In this document: piece by piece, positions 1 through 8,110 of the stretch
How positions within the stretch are numbered: the stretch's first letter is position 1
Layout: the number at the start of each line of letters is the position of its first letter
Assembly (NCBI RefSeq): GCF_015070855.1
Contig: NZ_JADDIX010000015.1
Location: 21,848 to 54,424 of the forward strand
From: Pseudomonas lopnurensis
GTDB taxonomy: Bacteria; Pseudomonadota; Gammaproteobacteria; Pseudomonadales; Pseudomonadaceae
Direction: 5' to 3'
DNA length: 32,577 nt
The notes under the pieces: model-generated
What the model saw: only the letters and a program-made list of their open reading frames with translations
Told to the model about the DNA's origin: nothing
The model's database searches: none
Program-made: the position numbers and the translations under genes

Positions 1-14
1 AGGTCGGCTTTTTT
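1..14 (-). terminator. Partial terminator downstream of oprI
   Basis: Read on the minus strand, the bases after the oprI stop codon run into an A-rich stretch followed by AGCCGACCT, which is cut by the window edge. This looks like the A-tract and left arm of a bidirectional rho-independent hairpin. Only one arm is visible, so the call is tentative. Confidence 0.4.
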
Positions 15-27
15 CATTACTGCAAGC

Positions 28-282
28 TTACTTGCGGCTGGCGCGTTCCAGCATACGCAGAGCACGCTCGTTGGCTTCGTCAGCGGTCTGCTGAGCCTTC
101 TGAGCGGCGGCCAGAGCTTCGTCGGCCTTGCTGTAGGCTTCGTCAGCACGAGCTTGAGCGCGGGCAGCAGCGTCTTCGGTCGCGGTCAGGCGAGCTTCGC
201 TTTCTTTGGTCATGCTGTTGCTGCAACCGGTAGCCAGAACTGCGGCCAGAGCCAGAGCAGAGAATTTCAGAACGTTGTTCAT
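28..282 (-). CDS. oprI: Major outer membrane lipoprotein OprI (Lpp family)
   Basis: This 84-residue protein is the Pseudomonas counterpart of Braun's lipoprotein, an abundant small lipoprotein anchored in the outer membrane. Residues 1-19 form a lipoprotein signal peptide ending in a lipobox (L-A-T-G-C) with Cys20 as the lipidated residue. The rest is a long alanine-rich helix with heptad spacing (repeats such as ADEA and [11 protein letters not shown]), typical of the trimeric coiled coil. It ends in Arg-Lys, the kind of C-terminal lysine used for peptidoglycan attachment in Lpp. The start at 282 is chosen because the signal peptide begins there and an AAGGGGAAC ribosome site precedes it; the open frame extends 21 codons further upstream without support. 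It is a single gene with its own strong promoter. Identification is very secure. Confidence 0.96.
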   Translation of the reverse strand: MNNVLKFSALALAAVLATGCSNSMTKESEARLTATEDAAARAQARADEAYSKADEALAAAQKAQQTADEANERALRMLERASRK

Positions 283-343
283 CTTGTTCCCCTTAAGGTG
301 GAAATCCATAAAGCAACTTCCGATATGGAAAGTTTGCGCGCAC

Positions 344-371
344 ATACTACCTATAAGTTAGCTGAAGTAAA
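344..371 (-). promoter_or_regulatory. Candidate sigma-70 promoter of oprI
   Basis: On the minus strand there is a -35 like TTTACT (371-366) and a -10 like TAGTAT (349-344) with a 16-base spacer. This predicts a transcript start near 337 and a leader of about 55 bases. Each box matches consensus at four of six positions. OprI is among the most abundant proteins of Pseudomonas, so a good promoter is expected here. Confidence 0.5.
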
Positions 372-689
372 CTGAGCAGGCCGGGGTACTACAGGTTTTT
401 TTTCAAACTGGCGTTGCCTTGGCTCTCATCTCTGTGAAGTTGGATAAAAAACATCCAATGCGGACTTGCAGTCGTAGCCCTCATCATCGCCGGATCGCGT
501 TTCGGGTTGGAAGTTCCCCCGCATCCAGCCCGCTGATCTTTGCGTTCAAGACGCTGGTCGAAAGCGGTCGAAACAGGTAGAAAAGACATTTACGGATTTT
601 TGACTGCATTACGCGACTCCTACCCGAAGGGCCATGCGAGCCGGCAGACAACAACAAGAAGACAGGAATATCCCTGCTGAGGAGCCGAA
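372..689. other. Intergenic region between oprI and the GNAT gene
   Basis: About 320 bases with no supported gene. It is clearly less GC-rich near 395-415 and 570-610, consistent with promoters for the two divergent neighbours. A 66-codon open frame on the minus strand (389-589) has no ribosome site and no recognisable family, so it is not called. A good ribosome site, GAGGAG, sits just before the GNAT start. Confidence 0.5.
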
Positions 690-971
690 ATGAGCGACAA
701 GGTTAGCGTGCACCACGACCGGGCCGGGCACCGTTTCGAGGCCGTTGTCGATGGCCATTGTGCCTACCTGGCATACATGGATCTGGGCAAGCAGACGCTG
801 GACATGTATCGCACTTTCGTTCCGGACGCCCTGCGTGGACGTGGTATCGCCGGGGTGCTCGCACAGCATGCGTTGGATTATGCCGAGCGCGAGGGCTACA
901 GCGTGATCCCTTCATGCTCCTATGTGGAGCGCTATATGGAGCGCAATCGCCCGAAGCCGGAAAAGTCCTGA
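690..971 (+). CDS. Small GNAT-family N-acetyltransferase (YjdJ/COG2388 type)
   Basis: A 93-residue protein of the short GNAT class that consists of little more than the acetyl-CoA binding core. The pattern A-Y-L-A-Y near residue 27, F-V-P-D-A-L-R-G-R-G-I-A-G-V-L near 43-57 and the following helix (A-L-D-Y-A-E-R-E-G-Y) is the acetyl-CoA pyrophosphate loop (R-G-x-G) and helix of this family. The closing C-S-Y-V-x-x-Y-x-x-x-N segment is also characteristic. The substrate is unknown; proteins of this subgroup are usually annotated only as N-acetyltransferases. The ATG at 690 is preceded by GAGGAG at good spacing. It converges on aroF and shares a bidirectional terminator with it. Confidence 0.85.
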   Translation: MSDKVSVHHDRAGHRFEAVVDGHCAYLAYMDLGKQTLDMYRTFVPDALRGRGIAGVLAQHALDYAEREGYSVIPSCSYVERYMERNRPKPEKS

Positions 972-981
972 CGCAACTCAT

Positions 982-1009
982 AAAAAACGCCGGCGAACCG
1001 GCGTTTTTT
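982..1009. terminator. Bidirectional rho-independent terminator (GNAT gene / aroF)
   Basis: A perfect 12-base inverted repeat, AAAAAACGCCGG, a CGAA tetraloop, then CCGGCGTTTTTT. The stem has an A-tract on one side and a T-tract on the other, so it can terminate transcripts from both convergent genes. Confidence 0.93.
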
Positions 1010-1012
1010 CAC

Positions 1013-2089
1013 TCAGCCGCGCTGCCGCCTGGGCAGAACGTCCCTGAGCTTGTCGTGCATGCTCATTACCGCCTTCTCGGTGGTGTCCCAGTCGATGCAG
1101 GCGTCGGTGATGGATACACCGTACTTGAGCTCGGAAAGGTCCTTCGGGATCGATTGGTTGCCCCAGCCGAGATGGCTTTCGATCATCAGGCCGACGATGG
1201 AGTCGTTGCCTTCGAGGATCTGGTTGGCGACATTGTCCATCACCAGCGGCTGCAGGGCGGGATCCTTGTTCGAATTCGCATGGCTGCAGTCGATCATGAC
1301 GTTCGGGCGGATGCCGGCCTTGTTCAGCTCCTGCTCGCACAGCGCGACGCTGACCGAGTCGTAGTTGGGCTTGCCATTGCCGCCGCGCAGGACCACGTGA
1401 CCGTAGTTGTTGCCCTTGGTGGTGACGATGGAGACGCCGCCCGCCTGGTTGATGCCGAGGAAGCGGTGCGGGCTGGAAACGGATTGCAGCGCATTGATCG
1501 CCACGGTCAGGCTGCCGTCGGTGCCGTTCTTGAAGCCGACTGCCGAGGACAGGCCGGAAGCCATTTCCCGGTGCGTCTGGGATTCGGTGGTGCGTGCGCC
1601 GATGGCCGACCAGCTGATCAGGTCCTGCAGGTATTGCGGGGAAATCGGATCGAGGGCTTCCGTCGCGGTGGGCAGGCCCATCTCGGCCAGGTCGAGCAGC
1701 AGCTTGCGGCCGATGTGCAGGCCGTCCTGGATCTTGAACGAGTCGTCCATGTAGGGATCGTTGATCAGGCCTTTCCAGCCGACGGTGGTGCGTGGCTTCT
1801 CGAAATACACCCGCATGACCAGGAACAGGCTGTCGGATACCTTTTCCGCCAGCACCTTGAGGCGCTCGGCATATTCATGCGCGGCCTTGAGGTCGTGGAT
1901 GGAGCAGGGGCCGATCACCAGGAACAGGCGATGATCCTTGCCGTCGAGAATGTCGCGGACGACCTGGCGCCCGTGGGAAACGGTCTGCAGTGCCGAGGTG
2001 GTCAGCGGGAGTTCACGCTTCAGTTGCTCCGGCGTGATCAGGGTCACGTTGGAGGCAACGTTTAGGTCGTCGATGGGTAAATCAGCCAT
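1013..2089 (-). CDS. aroF: 3-deoxy-7-phosphoheptulonate synthase (DAHP synthase, class I)
   Basis: This 358-residue enzyme condenses phosphoenolpyruvate with erythrose 4-phosphate, the first step of the shikimate pathway. It is the E. coli AroFGH-like type Ia. Visible signatures are GPCSIHD (60-66), the R-V-Y-F-E-K-P-R-T-T-V-G-W-K-G stretch (93-107), G-A-R-T-T-E-S-Q (164-171), K-G-N-N-Y-G-H (225-231) and DCSHANSNK (267-275). Together these provide the PEP-binding Lys/Arg set and the metal-binding Cys and His. Length is typical. Pseudomonads carry more than one isoenzyme, differing in feedback by tyrosine or tryptophan, and I cannot assign the effector from sequence alone, so the symbol is family-level. 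The start at 2089 gives the usual N-terminus, although its ribosome site is weak. Monocistronic. Confidence 0.95.
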   Translation of the reverse strand: MADLPIDDLNVASNVTLITPEQLKRELPLTTSALQTVSHGRQVVRDILDGKDHRLFLVIGPCSIHDLKAAHEYAERLKVLAEKVSDSLFLVMRVYFEKPRTTVGWKGLINDPYMDDSFKIQDGLHIGRKLLLDLAEMGLPTATEALDPISPQYLQDLISWSAIGARTTESQTHREMASGLSSAVGFKNGTDGSLTVAINALQSVSSPHRFLGINQAGGVSIVTTKGNNYGHVVLRGGNGKPNYDSVSVALCEQELNKAGIRPNVMIDCSHANSNKDPALQPLVMDNVANQILEGNDSIVGLMIESHLGWGNQSIPKDLSELKYGVSITDACIDWDTTEKAVMSMHDKLRDVLPRRQRG

Positions 2090-2345
2090 TTGTTACTCGT
2101 CAGAGGTCACGGGAGCCGTCCGCCAGCCATCCCGGTGCGGCGGAGCAGAACGTATGGGCGCAGCGGGGAAACGGAACCTTAGCGCTATTGGGCGGGCTCG
2201 ACAACGAGATTGATGGCCAATGGCGGCACATCTCGTGTCGTTGCCGGTATCGGCTCGAATGCTTGCGAGGCGTTTCCTGTGTCGAGCCTCTGGTCTGCTA
2301 TCGTTCGCTTTTTCAATCGGTTGGCCAACTTCGTCTGGAGTGCTT

Positions 2346-3299
2346 ATGTCTGCAGCAAGCCCACGTATCGGAATCATCGGCACCGGCGCCATCGGTGGTT
2401 TCTACGGCCTGATGCTGGCGCGTGCCGGCCATGACGTACATTTTCTGCTGCGTAGCGAGTATGCCGCGGTTTCCGAGCATGGGTTGCGGGTGAACAGCGC
2501 GGTACATGGCCCATTGCTGCTGGAGCGTGCGCAAATCTATCGCGATGCCGCGCAGATGCCACCGTGTGACTGGTTGTTCGTGGCGGCCAAGAGCACGAGC
2601 AATCAGGCGCTAGCTCCCGTGATCGTCCAGGCGGCTGCGCCGGGCTGCAAGGTAGTGCTGCTGCAGAACGGGCTGGCTGTCGAAGATGCCCTGCGGCCGC
2701 TGTTGCCGGCGACTGTGCACCTGCTGGGTGGGCTTTGCGCAATCTGCGCACATCGTTCGGCTCCCGGCGTTGTGGAGCATCAGGCGCTGGGCGGCGTGAA
2801 CCTCGGCTATCACTCGGGGCCGGCGCAAGGCGAGACACAGCGCCTGGCACTGGTGAACGAGGCGGTCGAGATGTTCGCGAAGGCCGGCGTGGATTCGTCG
2901 GCCATGCCGAGCCTGGAACGGGCGCGCTGGCTGAAGTTAGTGTGGAACGTACCCTTCAATGGCCTTTCGGCCCTGCTCCAGGCCGGCACCGAGGCGCTGA
3001 TCGCGGATGCCGATAGCCGCGGGCAGATCAAGGCCATCATGCAGGAGGTCTATGCAGCAGCGCAGGCCCGGGGCCATTCGCTGCCCGAGGAGTTGCCGGA
3101 GAAACTGTTGCTCGGCACGGCGCGGATGCCGGATTACCTGCCCAGCATGTATCACGACCATGCGCATGGGCGCCCGATGGAACTCGACGCCATCTATGCC
3201 GCGCCACTGGAAGCGGCGGCGCGGGAGGGCGTCGCGATGCCCAGGACCGAGCTGCTGTATCGCGCACTGCGCTTCGTCGAGGGCCGCCGTCGAGGCTGA
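2346..3299 (+). CDS. panE: 2-dehydropantoate 2-reductase (ketopantoate reductase)
   Basis: A 317-residue NADPH-dependent reductase that converts ketopantoate to pantoate in pantothenate/CoA synthesis. The N-terminus has the Rossmann dinucleotide motif G-T-G-A-I-G-G (12-18). The internal Q-N-G-L segment, the E-R-A-R-W-L-K-L-V-W-N stretch containing the catalytic lysine, and an all-alpha C-terminal domain with S-M-Y-H-D are typical of the ApbA/PanE family. The open frame extends upstream to 2220, but the ATG at 2346 places the nucleotide-binding motif at the normal distance and has a GGAG-like site before it. Family members with other ketoacid substrates exist, so substrate is inferred from family. 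It stands alone ahead of cysB. Confidence 0.88.
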   Translation: MSAASPRIGIIGTGAIGGFYGLMLARAGHDVHFLLRSEYAAVSEHGLRVNSAVHGPLLLERAQIYRDAAQMPPCDWLFVAAKSTSNQALAPVIVQAAAPGCKVVLLQNGLAVEDALRPLLPATVHLLGGLCAICAHRSAPGVVEHQALGGVNLGYHSGPAQGETQRLALVNEAVEMFAKAGVDSSAMPSLERARWLKLVWNVPFNGLSALLQAGTEALIADADSRGQIKAIMQEVYAAAQARGHSLPEELPEKLLLGTARMPDYLPSMYHDHAHGRPMELDAIYAAPLEAAAREGVAMPRTELLYRALRFVEGRRRG

Positions 3300-3474
3300 G
3301 AGGTACGACCCGTTCAGCTTTCATAGCCCTGCTAAGCTCAACCTTGCCAGGCGCTGCGGGCAGCCTGGTCAGATTGCGCGGCAAGAAAATGAAAAAGGAT
3401 CTATTATCTGGCGGTGTATCGTTCATATAGTTATAAGAGAAATTTGGCAGGCGCAGCGGTGTCTTTGCCTTTGA

Positions 3475-4458
<984 letters not shown>

Positions 4459-4470
4459 GCATGGCCGCGC

Positions 4471-4566
4471 GTTGGGCTTCGCTGCGCTCAGCCCAACCTG
4501 CGGCTGGTAGGCGGGTAGGTTGGGTCGGGCGGCGCTCCGTTGAGGCGCGCAGCGCCGAAGCCCAAC
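4471..4566. repeat. GTTGGGCT palindromic intergenic repeat pair
   Basis: GTTGGGCT (4471-4478) and AGCCCAAC (4490-4497) form an 8-base stem around a short loop. A second related unit begins with GTTGGG near 4518 and ends with AGCCCAAC near 4559-4566, so the block is two imperfect palindromes between the convergent cysB and cysH. The same GTTGGGCT motif recurs near 6272 and at 26970-26999. It resembles REP/BIME-type repeats of pseudomonads and may also act as a terminator. Confidence 0.7.
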
Positions 4567-4624
4567 AGGTGGCTCCAGCGCTTCTGCTGTCTGAAGGCCG
4601 GGTTACGTCTCGATGGCTCGGCGT

Positions 4625-5359
4625 TCAGGCTTTCGCGATCAGGTTGCCGGCGTGCAGCCCGCACTCCTTGTGGGTGGCTTCTTCCCACCACCAGCGGCCT
4701 TCGCGTTCGTGCTGGTTGGGCAGCACCGGGCGTGTGCAGGGTTCGCAGCCGATACTGATGAAGCCACGTTCGTGCAGGCTGTTGTAGGGGATCTCCAGCA
4801 TGCGGATATAGCCCCAGATTTCCTCGCTGGTCATCTGTGCCAGCGGGTTGAACTTGTAGAGCGCATTTTCCGTCGTGGAAAAGGCCGTGTCGATTTCCAG
4901 CGCCGCGACCTGGCTGCGCGTGCCGGGGCTCTGGTCGCGGCGCTGGCCCGTGGCCCAGGCGCGGACATTGGCGAGCTTGCGGCGCAGCGGTTCGATCTTG
5001 CGAATACCGCAGCATTCGCCATGACCGTCGCGGTAGAAGCTGAACAGGCCTTTCTCGTTGACCAGGGGCTGCAGCAGCGCCGGGTCCGGCGTCATGATCT
5101 CGATGGCGATGCCGTAGTGATCGCGTACCTGCTCGATGAAGCGGTAGGTTTCGCTGTGCAGGCGTCCGGTATCGAGAGTGAAGACCTTGACGTTCCTGTT
5201 CAGTTTCCAGGCCATGTCGACCAGCACCACGTCTTCGGCGCCGCTGAAGGAAATCCACAGTTCGTCGCCGAACAGGTCGAAGGCGAGTTTGAGGATGTCT
5301 TGCGGGGACTTGTCGGCATAGGCGGCGGCCAGTGCGGCGACGTCGATAGCTGGGCTCAT
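4625..5359 (-). CDS. cysH: Assimilatory adenylyl-sulfate (APS) reductase
   Basis: A 244-residue thioredoxin-dependent reductase that turns APS into sulfite in sulfate assimilation. The ATP-pyrophosphatase-type loop S-F-S-G-A-E-D is at 37-43. Two cysteine pairs, Cys116-Cys117 in E-C-C-G-I-R-K and Cys205/Cys208 in G-C-E-P-C-T-R, are the [4Fe-4S] ligands that separate APS reductases from cluster-free PAPS reductases. The C-terminal K-E-C-G-L-H (Cys233) is the catalytic cysteine. The start at 5359 matches usual family length closely enough, and a longer frame upstream is unsupported. It lies next to its regulator cysB, which is the known activator of this pathway. Confidence 0.95.
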   Translation of the reverse strand: MSPAIDVAALAAAYADKSPQDILKLAFDLFGDELWISFSGAEDVVLVDMAWKLNRNVKVFTLDTGRLHSETYRFIEQVRDHYGIAIEIMTPDPALLQPLVNEKGLFSFYRDGHGECCGIRKIEPLRRKLANVRAWATGQRRDQSPGTRSQVAALEIDTAFSTTENALYKFNPLAQMTSEEIWGYIRMLEIPYNSLHERGFISIGCEPCTRPVLPNQHEREGRWWWEEATHKECGLHAGNLIAKA

Positions 5360-5554
5360 CGGGCGGCTTCCTTAATATAGGGGCGTGCGGCGCTTCGGCG
5401 CTCTGAGGCCGCGGATGGTAACAAAAGCTGTTTATGCCGCTAAATAACCTTTGGGTACGTCGATCAGGTGTTTCGGGTATAAGCCTTGCGTTGCTTCGCC
5501 CGCGCCGTGCCGTTAGAGTGCCGCCTTCAATTTTCTGCATTGAGGAGTGGCCCC

Positions 5555-6172
5555 GTGGAAATAGCCTGTCTCGACCTGGAAGGTGTGCTGGTTCCGGAAA
5601 TCTGGATCGCCTTTGCCGAGGCCACCGGAATCGAGTCGCTGCGGGCGACCACGCGGGACATTCCCGACTACGACGTGCTGATGAAGCAGCGCCTGCGCAT
5701 TCTCGACGAGCATGGCCTGAAGCTGTCCGACATCCAGCAGGTCATCGCCACCCTGAAGCCGCTGGACGGGGCGGTGGAGTTCGTCGACTGGCTGCGCGAA
5801 CGCTTCCAGGTGGTGATCCTGTCGGACACCTTCTACGAATTCTCCCAGCCGCTGATGCGCCAGCTGGGCTTTCCGACGCTGCTCTGCCATCGCCTGATCA
5901 CCGACGAGTCCGATCGCGTGGTGGATTATCAGCTGCGCCAGAAGGACCCGAAGCGCCAGTCGGTCATCGCGCTGAAGAGCCTGTACTACCGTGTGATCGC
6001 GGCCGGCGACTCCTACAACGACACCACCATGCTCGGCGAGGCCCACGCCGGCATCCTGTTCCATGCGCCGGACAATGTCATCGCCGAATTCCCGCAGTTC
6101 CCGGCGGTACATACCTTCGACGCGCTCAAGCAGGAATTCATCAAGGCCTCGAATCGCAAGCTCGCGCTCTGA
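5555..6172 (+). CDS. thrH: Phosphoserine phosphatase / homoserine phosphotransferase ThrH
   Basis: A 205-residue HAD-superfamily protein. ThrH of P. aeruginosa is a phosphoserine phosphatase that can transfer phosphate to homoserine. Motif I is D7-L-E9, an unusual variant of the D-x-D-G-T motif that is characteristic of ThrH. Motif II is L-S-D-T-F (Asp91) and motif IV is G-D-S-Y-N-D (151-156). The start is GTG at 5555, preceded by TGAGGAG; it gives the 205-residue length known for ThrH. The open frame extends to 5486 but the added residues have no counterpart in the family. A -10-like sequence is not obvious. Downstream lies a repeat block, with pabB converging from the other side. Confidence 0.93.
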   Translation: MEIACLDLEGVLVPEIWIAFAEATGIESLRATTRDIPDYDVLMKQRLRILDEHGLKLSDIQQVIATLKPLDGAVEFVDWLRERFQVVILSDTFYEFSQPLMRQLGFPTLLCHRLITDESDRVVDYQLRQKDPKRQSVIALKSLYYRVIAAGDSYNDTTMLGEAHAGILFHAPDNVIAEFPQFPAVHTFDALKQEFIKASNRKLAL

Positions 6173-6176
6173 GGCA

Positions 6177-6411
6177 GCGGCAAGCTGCAAGCCATAAGCT
6201 TCAAGTAAAAGCGTAAAGGCAACGGCCCGTAGGGTGGGCTTCAGCCCACCCAATCCTGGCCCTGTCGTTGCGTTGGGCTGGGACACGGGAAAACGCTTGA
6301 CGGATGCCTCGGCCGCGCCACTGATTCGCTTGCAGCTGTAGGTCGGGTCGCGCTTCACCGACCCGACGAGCGGAGTCACGGTGGATGTAAAAAGCGACAT
6401 CCACCCTACGC
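6177..6411. repeat. Palindromic repeat block, copy 1
   Basis: The block begins with GCGGCAAGCTGCAAGCC, includes the hairpin GGTGGGCTTCAGCCCACC near 6232-6249, and continues as a 138-base unit (6274-6411). That unit holds two further hairpins, GTCGGGTCG with CGACCCGAC (about 6342-6367) and GGTGGATGT with ACATCCACC (about 6380-6404). The 138-base unit is repeated at 6475-6612 with four mismatches. It lies between convergent thrH and pabB, where it may also serve as a terminator. Confidence 0.85.
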
Positions 6412-6436
6412 TAGCTGGATCGAAGAGGCCTAGGCG

Positions 6437-6612
6437 GCGGCAAGCTGCAAGCCATAAGCTGCAAGGACGTAGGGTGGGCTGGGACACGGGAAAAAACTTG
6501 ACGGATGGCTCGGCTGCGCCACTGATTCGCTTGCAGCTGTAGGTCGGGTCGCGCTTCACCGACCCGACGAGCGGAGTCACGGTGGATGTAAAAAGCGACA
6601 TCCACCCTACGC
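6437..6612. repeat. Palindromic repeat block, copy 2
   Basis: This is a direct duplicate of copy 1. It has the same lead (GCGGCAAGCTGCAAGCC), lacks about 60 bases including the GGTGGGCTTCAGCCCACC hairpin, and then repeats the 138-base unit (6475-6612) at about 97 percent identity. The near-identity suggests a recent duplication or gene conversion. Confidence 0.85.
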
Positions 6613-6613
6613 A

Positions 6614-6644
6614 AGCTTGCAGCTTGCAGCTTGCAGCTTGCAGC
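6614..6644. repeat. Heptamer tandem repeat abutting the pabB stop codon
   Basis: Four exact copies of the heptamer AGCTTGC (6614-6641) followed by a partial AGC. The array ends immediately beside the pabB stop codon, which occupies 6645-6647. In reverse complement the repeat matches the GCAAGCTGCAAGCC leads of the two neighbouring blocks, so block and heptamers form an inverted pair. Confidence 0.85.
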
Positions 6645-7985
6645 CTATAGCTCCTCCAGCGTTCTCAGCAGAACGCTCACCTTGTCGATCGACTCCTGGT
6701 ATTCCGCCTGCCAGTCGGAGTCGGCGACGATGCCGCCGCCGCCCCAGCAGCTGGCCTGTCCCTTCTGGATGAGCAGGGTGCGAATGGCGATGGAGCTGTC
6801 CATTTCCCCCCTGACGTCGACATACAGCAGCGAGCCGCAATAGATGGAGCGGCAGGTGGGCTCCAGTTCGTCGATGATCTGCATGGCGCGAATCTTCGGG
6901 GCGCCGGTGATCGAACCACCGGGGAAACTGCCGGCCAGCAGGTCGAAGGCGTCCTTGCCATCGGCCAGGTGCCCGGTAACGCAGCTCACCAGGTGATGCA
7001 CGTTGGGGTAGCTCTCCAGTGCGAACAGCTCCGGCACGCGCACGCTGCCGATGCGGCAGCTGCGGCCGAGGTCATTGCGCAGCAGGTCGACGATCATCAG
7101 GTTCTCGGCGCGATCCTTGTCGCTGGCGCGCAACGCCTGTGCCTGTGCGGCGTCGCTGCGTTCGTCGTGGCCGCGGGGGCGGGTGCCCTTGATCGGGCGG
7201 GTTTCCACGTCGCTCTGGTTCAGGCGCAGGAAGCGTTCGGGGGACAGGCTGGCGATGGCGCCATCCTCCAGCGCGACGAAGCCCGCATAGGGCGTCGGGC
7301 AGGCTGCCCGTAGCGCGCGATAGGCCGTCCAGGCATCGCCGCTGCACGCGGCGCGAAAGCGCTGGGTGAAATTCACCTGGTAGCAGTCCCCGGCCTGGAT
7401 ATACGCCTGGATGCACTCGATCGCGCGGCGATAGTCATCGACCGAGAGGTCGGCGGCGAAACGGCCGAGCAGTTCGAACGGCGCCTGTTCGCCAGTGGCG
7501 GTCGAGTCGAACAATTCGATCAGGCGTCGGCGCTCGGCCTCCGGCGTCGCTGGATGGAACACCAATTGGCTGCTCTGCCGTCGATGGTCGCTGATCAGCG
7601 CCCAGCCATAGAGGCCGAAGCGCGCCACGGGCAGGCCGGTATCGTCCTGCGCCTGCTGCGGCAGGGTTTCCAGGCGGCGGCCGAAGTCATAGCTCAGCAG
7701 GCCGATCAGGCCGCCGACGAAGGGCAGTTCGCAATGCTCCGGGGCGCTGGCCGGGCCGAGTTCTTCCAGCGCCTGACGCAGGCGCTGGAAGAACCCATCG
7801 GCGGATTCCCCGGCGCCGGGCTCGAACATGCCCAGCGGCCAGGCGCTCAATACGTCGAAGCGCCCGCGTTCGGCAGCGGGGCGGCCCGAGTCCAGCAGCA
7901 CCGCGCCGGGCGCATGGCGGATGCGCTCGAACCAGTGCGCGGGGTCGGCTCGATAGGGCAGGGCGTGCAGCGTGCAGATGGGCAT
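6645..7985 (-). CDS. pabB: Aminodeoxychorismate synthase component I
   Basis: A 446-residue chorismate-using enzyme that, with the amidotransferase PabA, makes 4-amino-4-deoxychorismate for folate. The catalytic P-I-K-G-T motif lies at 264-268. Lys266 there marks aminodeoxychorismate synthase, whereas anthranilate synthase has P-I-A-G-T. Other signatures are E-N-L-M-I-V-D-L-L-R-N-D-L (294-306), G-S-F-P-G-G-S-I-T-G-A-P-K (352-364) and the C-terminal G-G-G-G-I-V-A-D-S. The N-terminal half carries the regulatory or tryptophan-site domain. The start at 7985 gives the expected length; an ATG eight codons upstream (8009) is an alternative and neither has a strong ribosome site. Repeats flank the gene on both sides. 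Confidence 0.94.
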   Translation of the reverse strand: MPICTLHALPYRADPAHWFERIRHAPGAVLLDSGRPAAERGRFDVLSAWPLGMFEPGAGESADGFFQRLRQALEELGPASAPEHCELPFVGGLIGLLSYDFGRRLETLPQQAQDDTGLPVARFGLYGWALISDHRRQSSQLVFHPATPEAERRRLIELFDSTATGEQAPFELLGRFAADLSVDDYRRAIECIQAYIQAGDCYQVNFTQRFRAACSGDAWTAYRALRAACPTPYAGFVALEDGAIASLSPERFLRLNQSDVETRPIKGTRPRGHDERSDAAQAQALRASDKDRAENLMIVDLLRNDLGRSCRIGSVRVPELFALESYPNVHHLVSCVTGHLADGKDAFDLLAGSFPGGSITGAPKIRAMQIIDELEPTCRSIYCGSLLYVDVRGEMDSSIAIRTLLIQKGQASCWGGGGIVADSDWQAEYQESIDKVSVLLRTLEEL

Positions 7986-8020
7986 GGGCTGTTTGGTACC
8001 GTGAAGCATAAGCGTGTGTC

Positions 8021-8080
8021 GTAGGAGCCAGCTTGCTGGCGATCCGGTTGCCCGTCGATCGCCGGCACGCCGGCTCCTAC
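8021..8080. repeat. REP-like palindromic element (GTAGGAGC type)
   Basis: The element is bounded by GTAGGAGCC (8021-8029) and its exact complement GGCTCCTAC (8072-8080), with inner GGCGATC and GATCGCCGGC arms. A related copy is at 32351-32427 and a third begins at 32564. This is a common class of extragenic palindrome in pseudomonads. It lies between pabB and the ATP-grasp operon and might also end transcription of that operon. Confidence 0.8.
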
Positions 8081-8110
8081 GCTCGAAAGCCTGTTCCGCT
8101 GCAGAGGTCT

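Noticed and set aside
389-589. Small minus-strand open frame upstream of oprI
   Set aside because: No ribosome site, no recognisable domain, and atypical composition; it lies in the promoter region.
6614-6644. Heptamer array considered as a CRISPR or iteron origin
   Set aside because: Units are only 7 bases with no spacers, next to a chromosomal gene without replication functions; it matches the neighbouring palindromic repeats.
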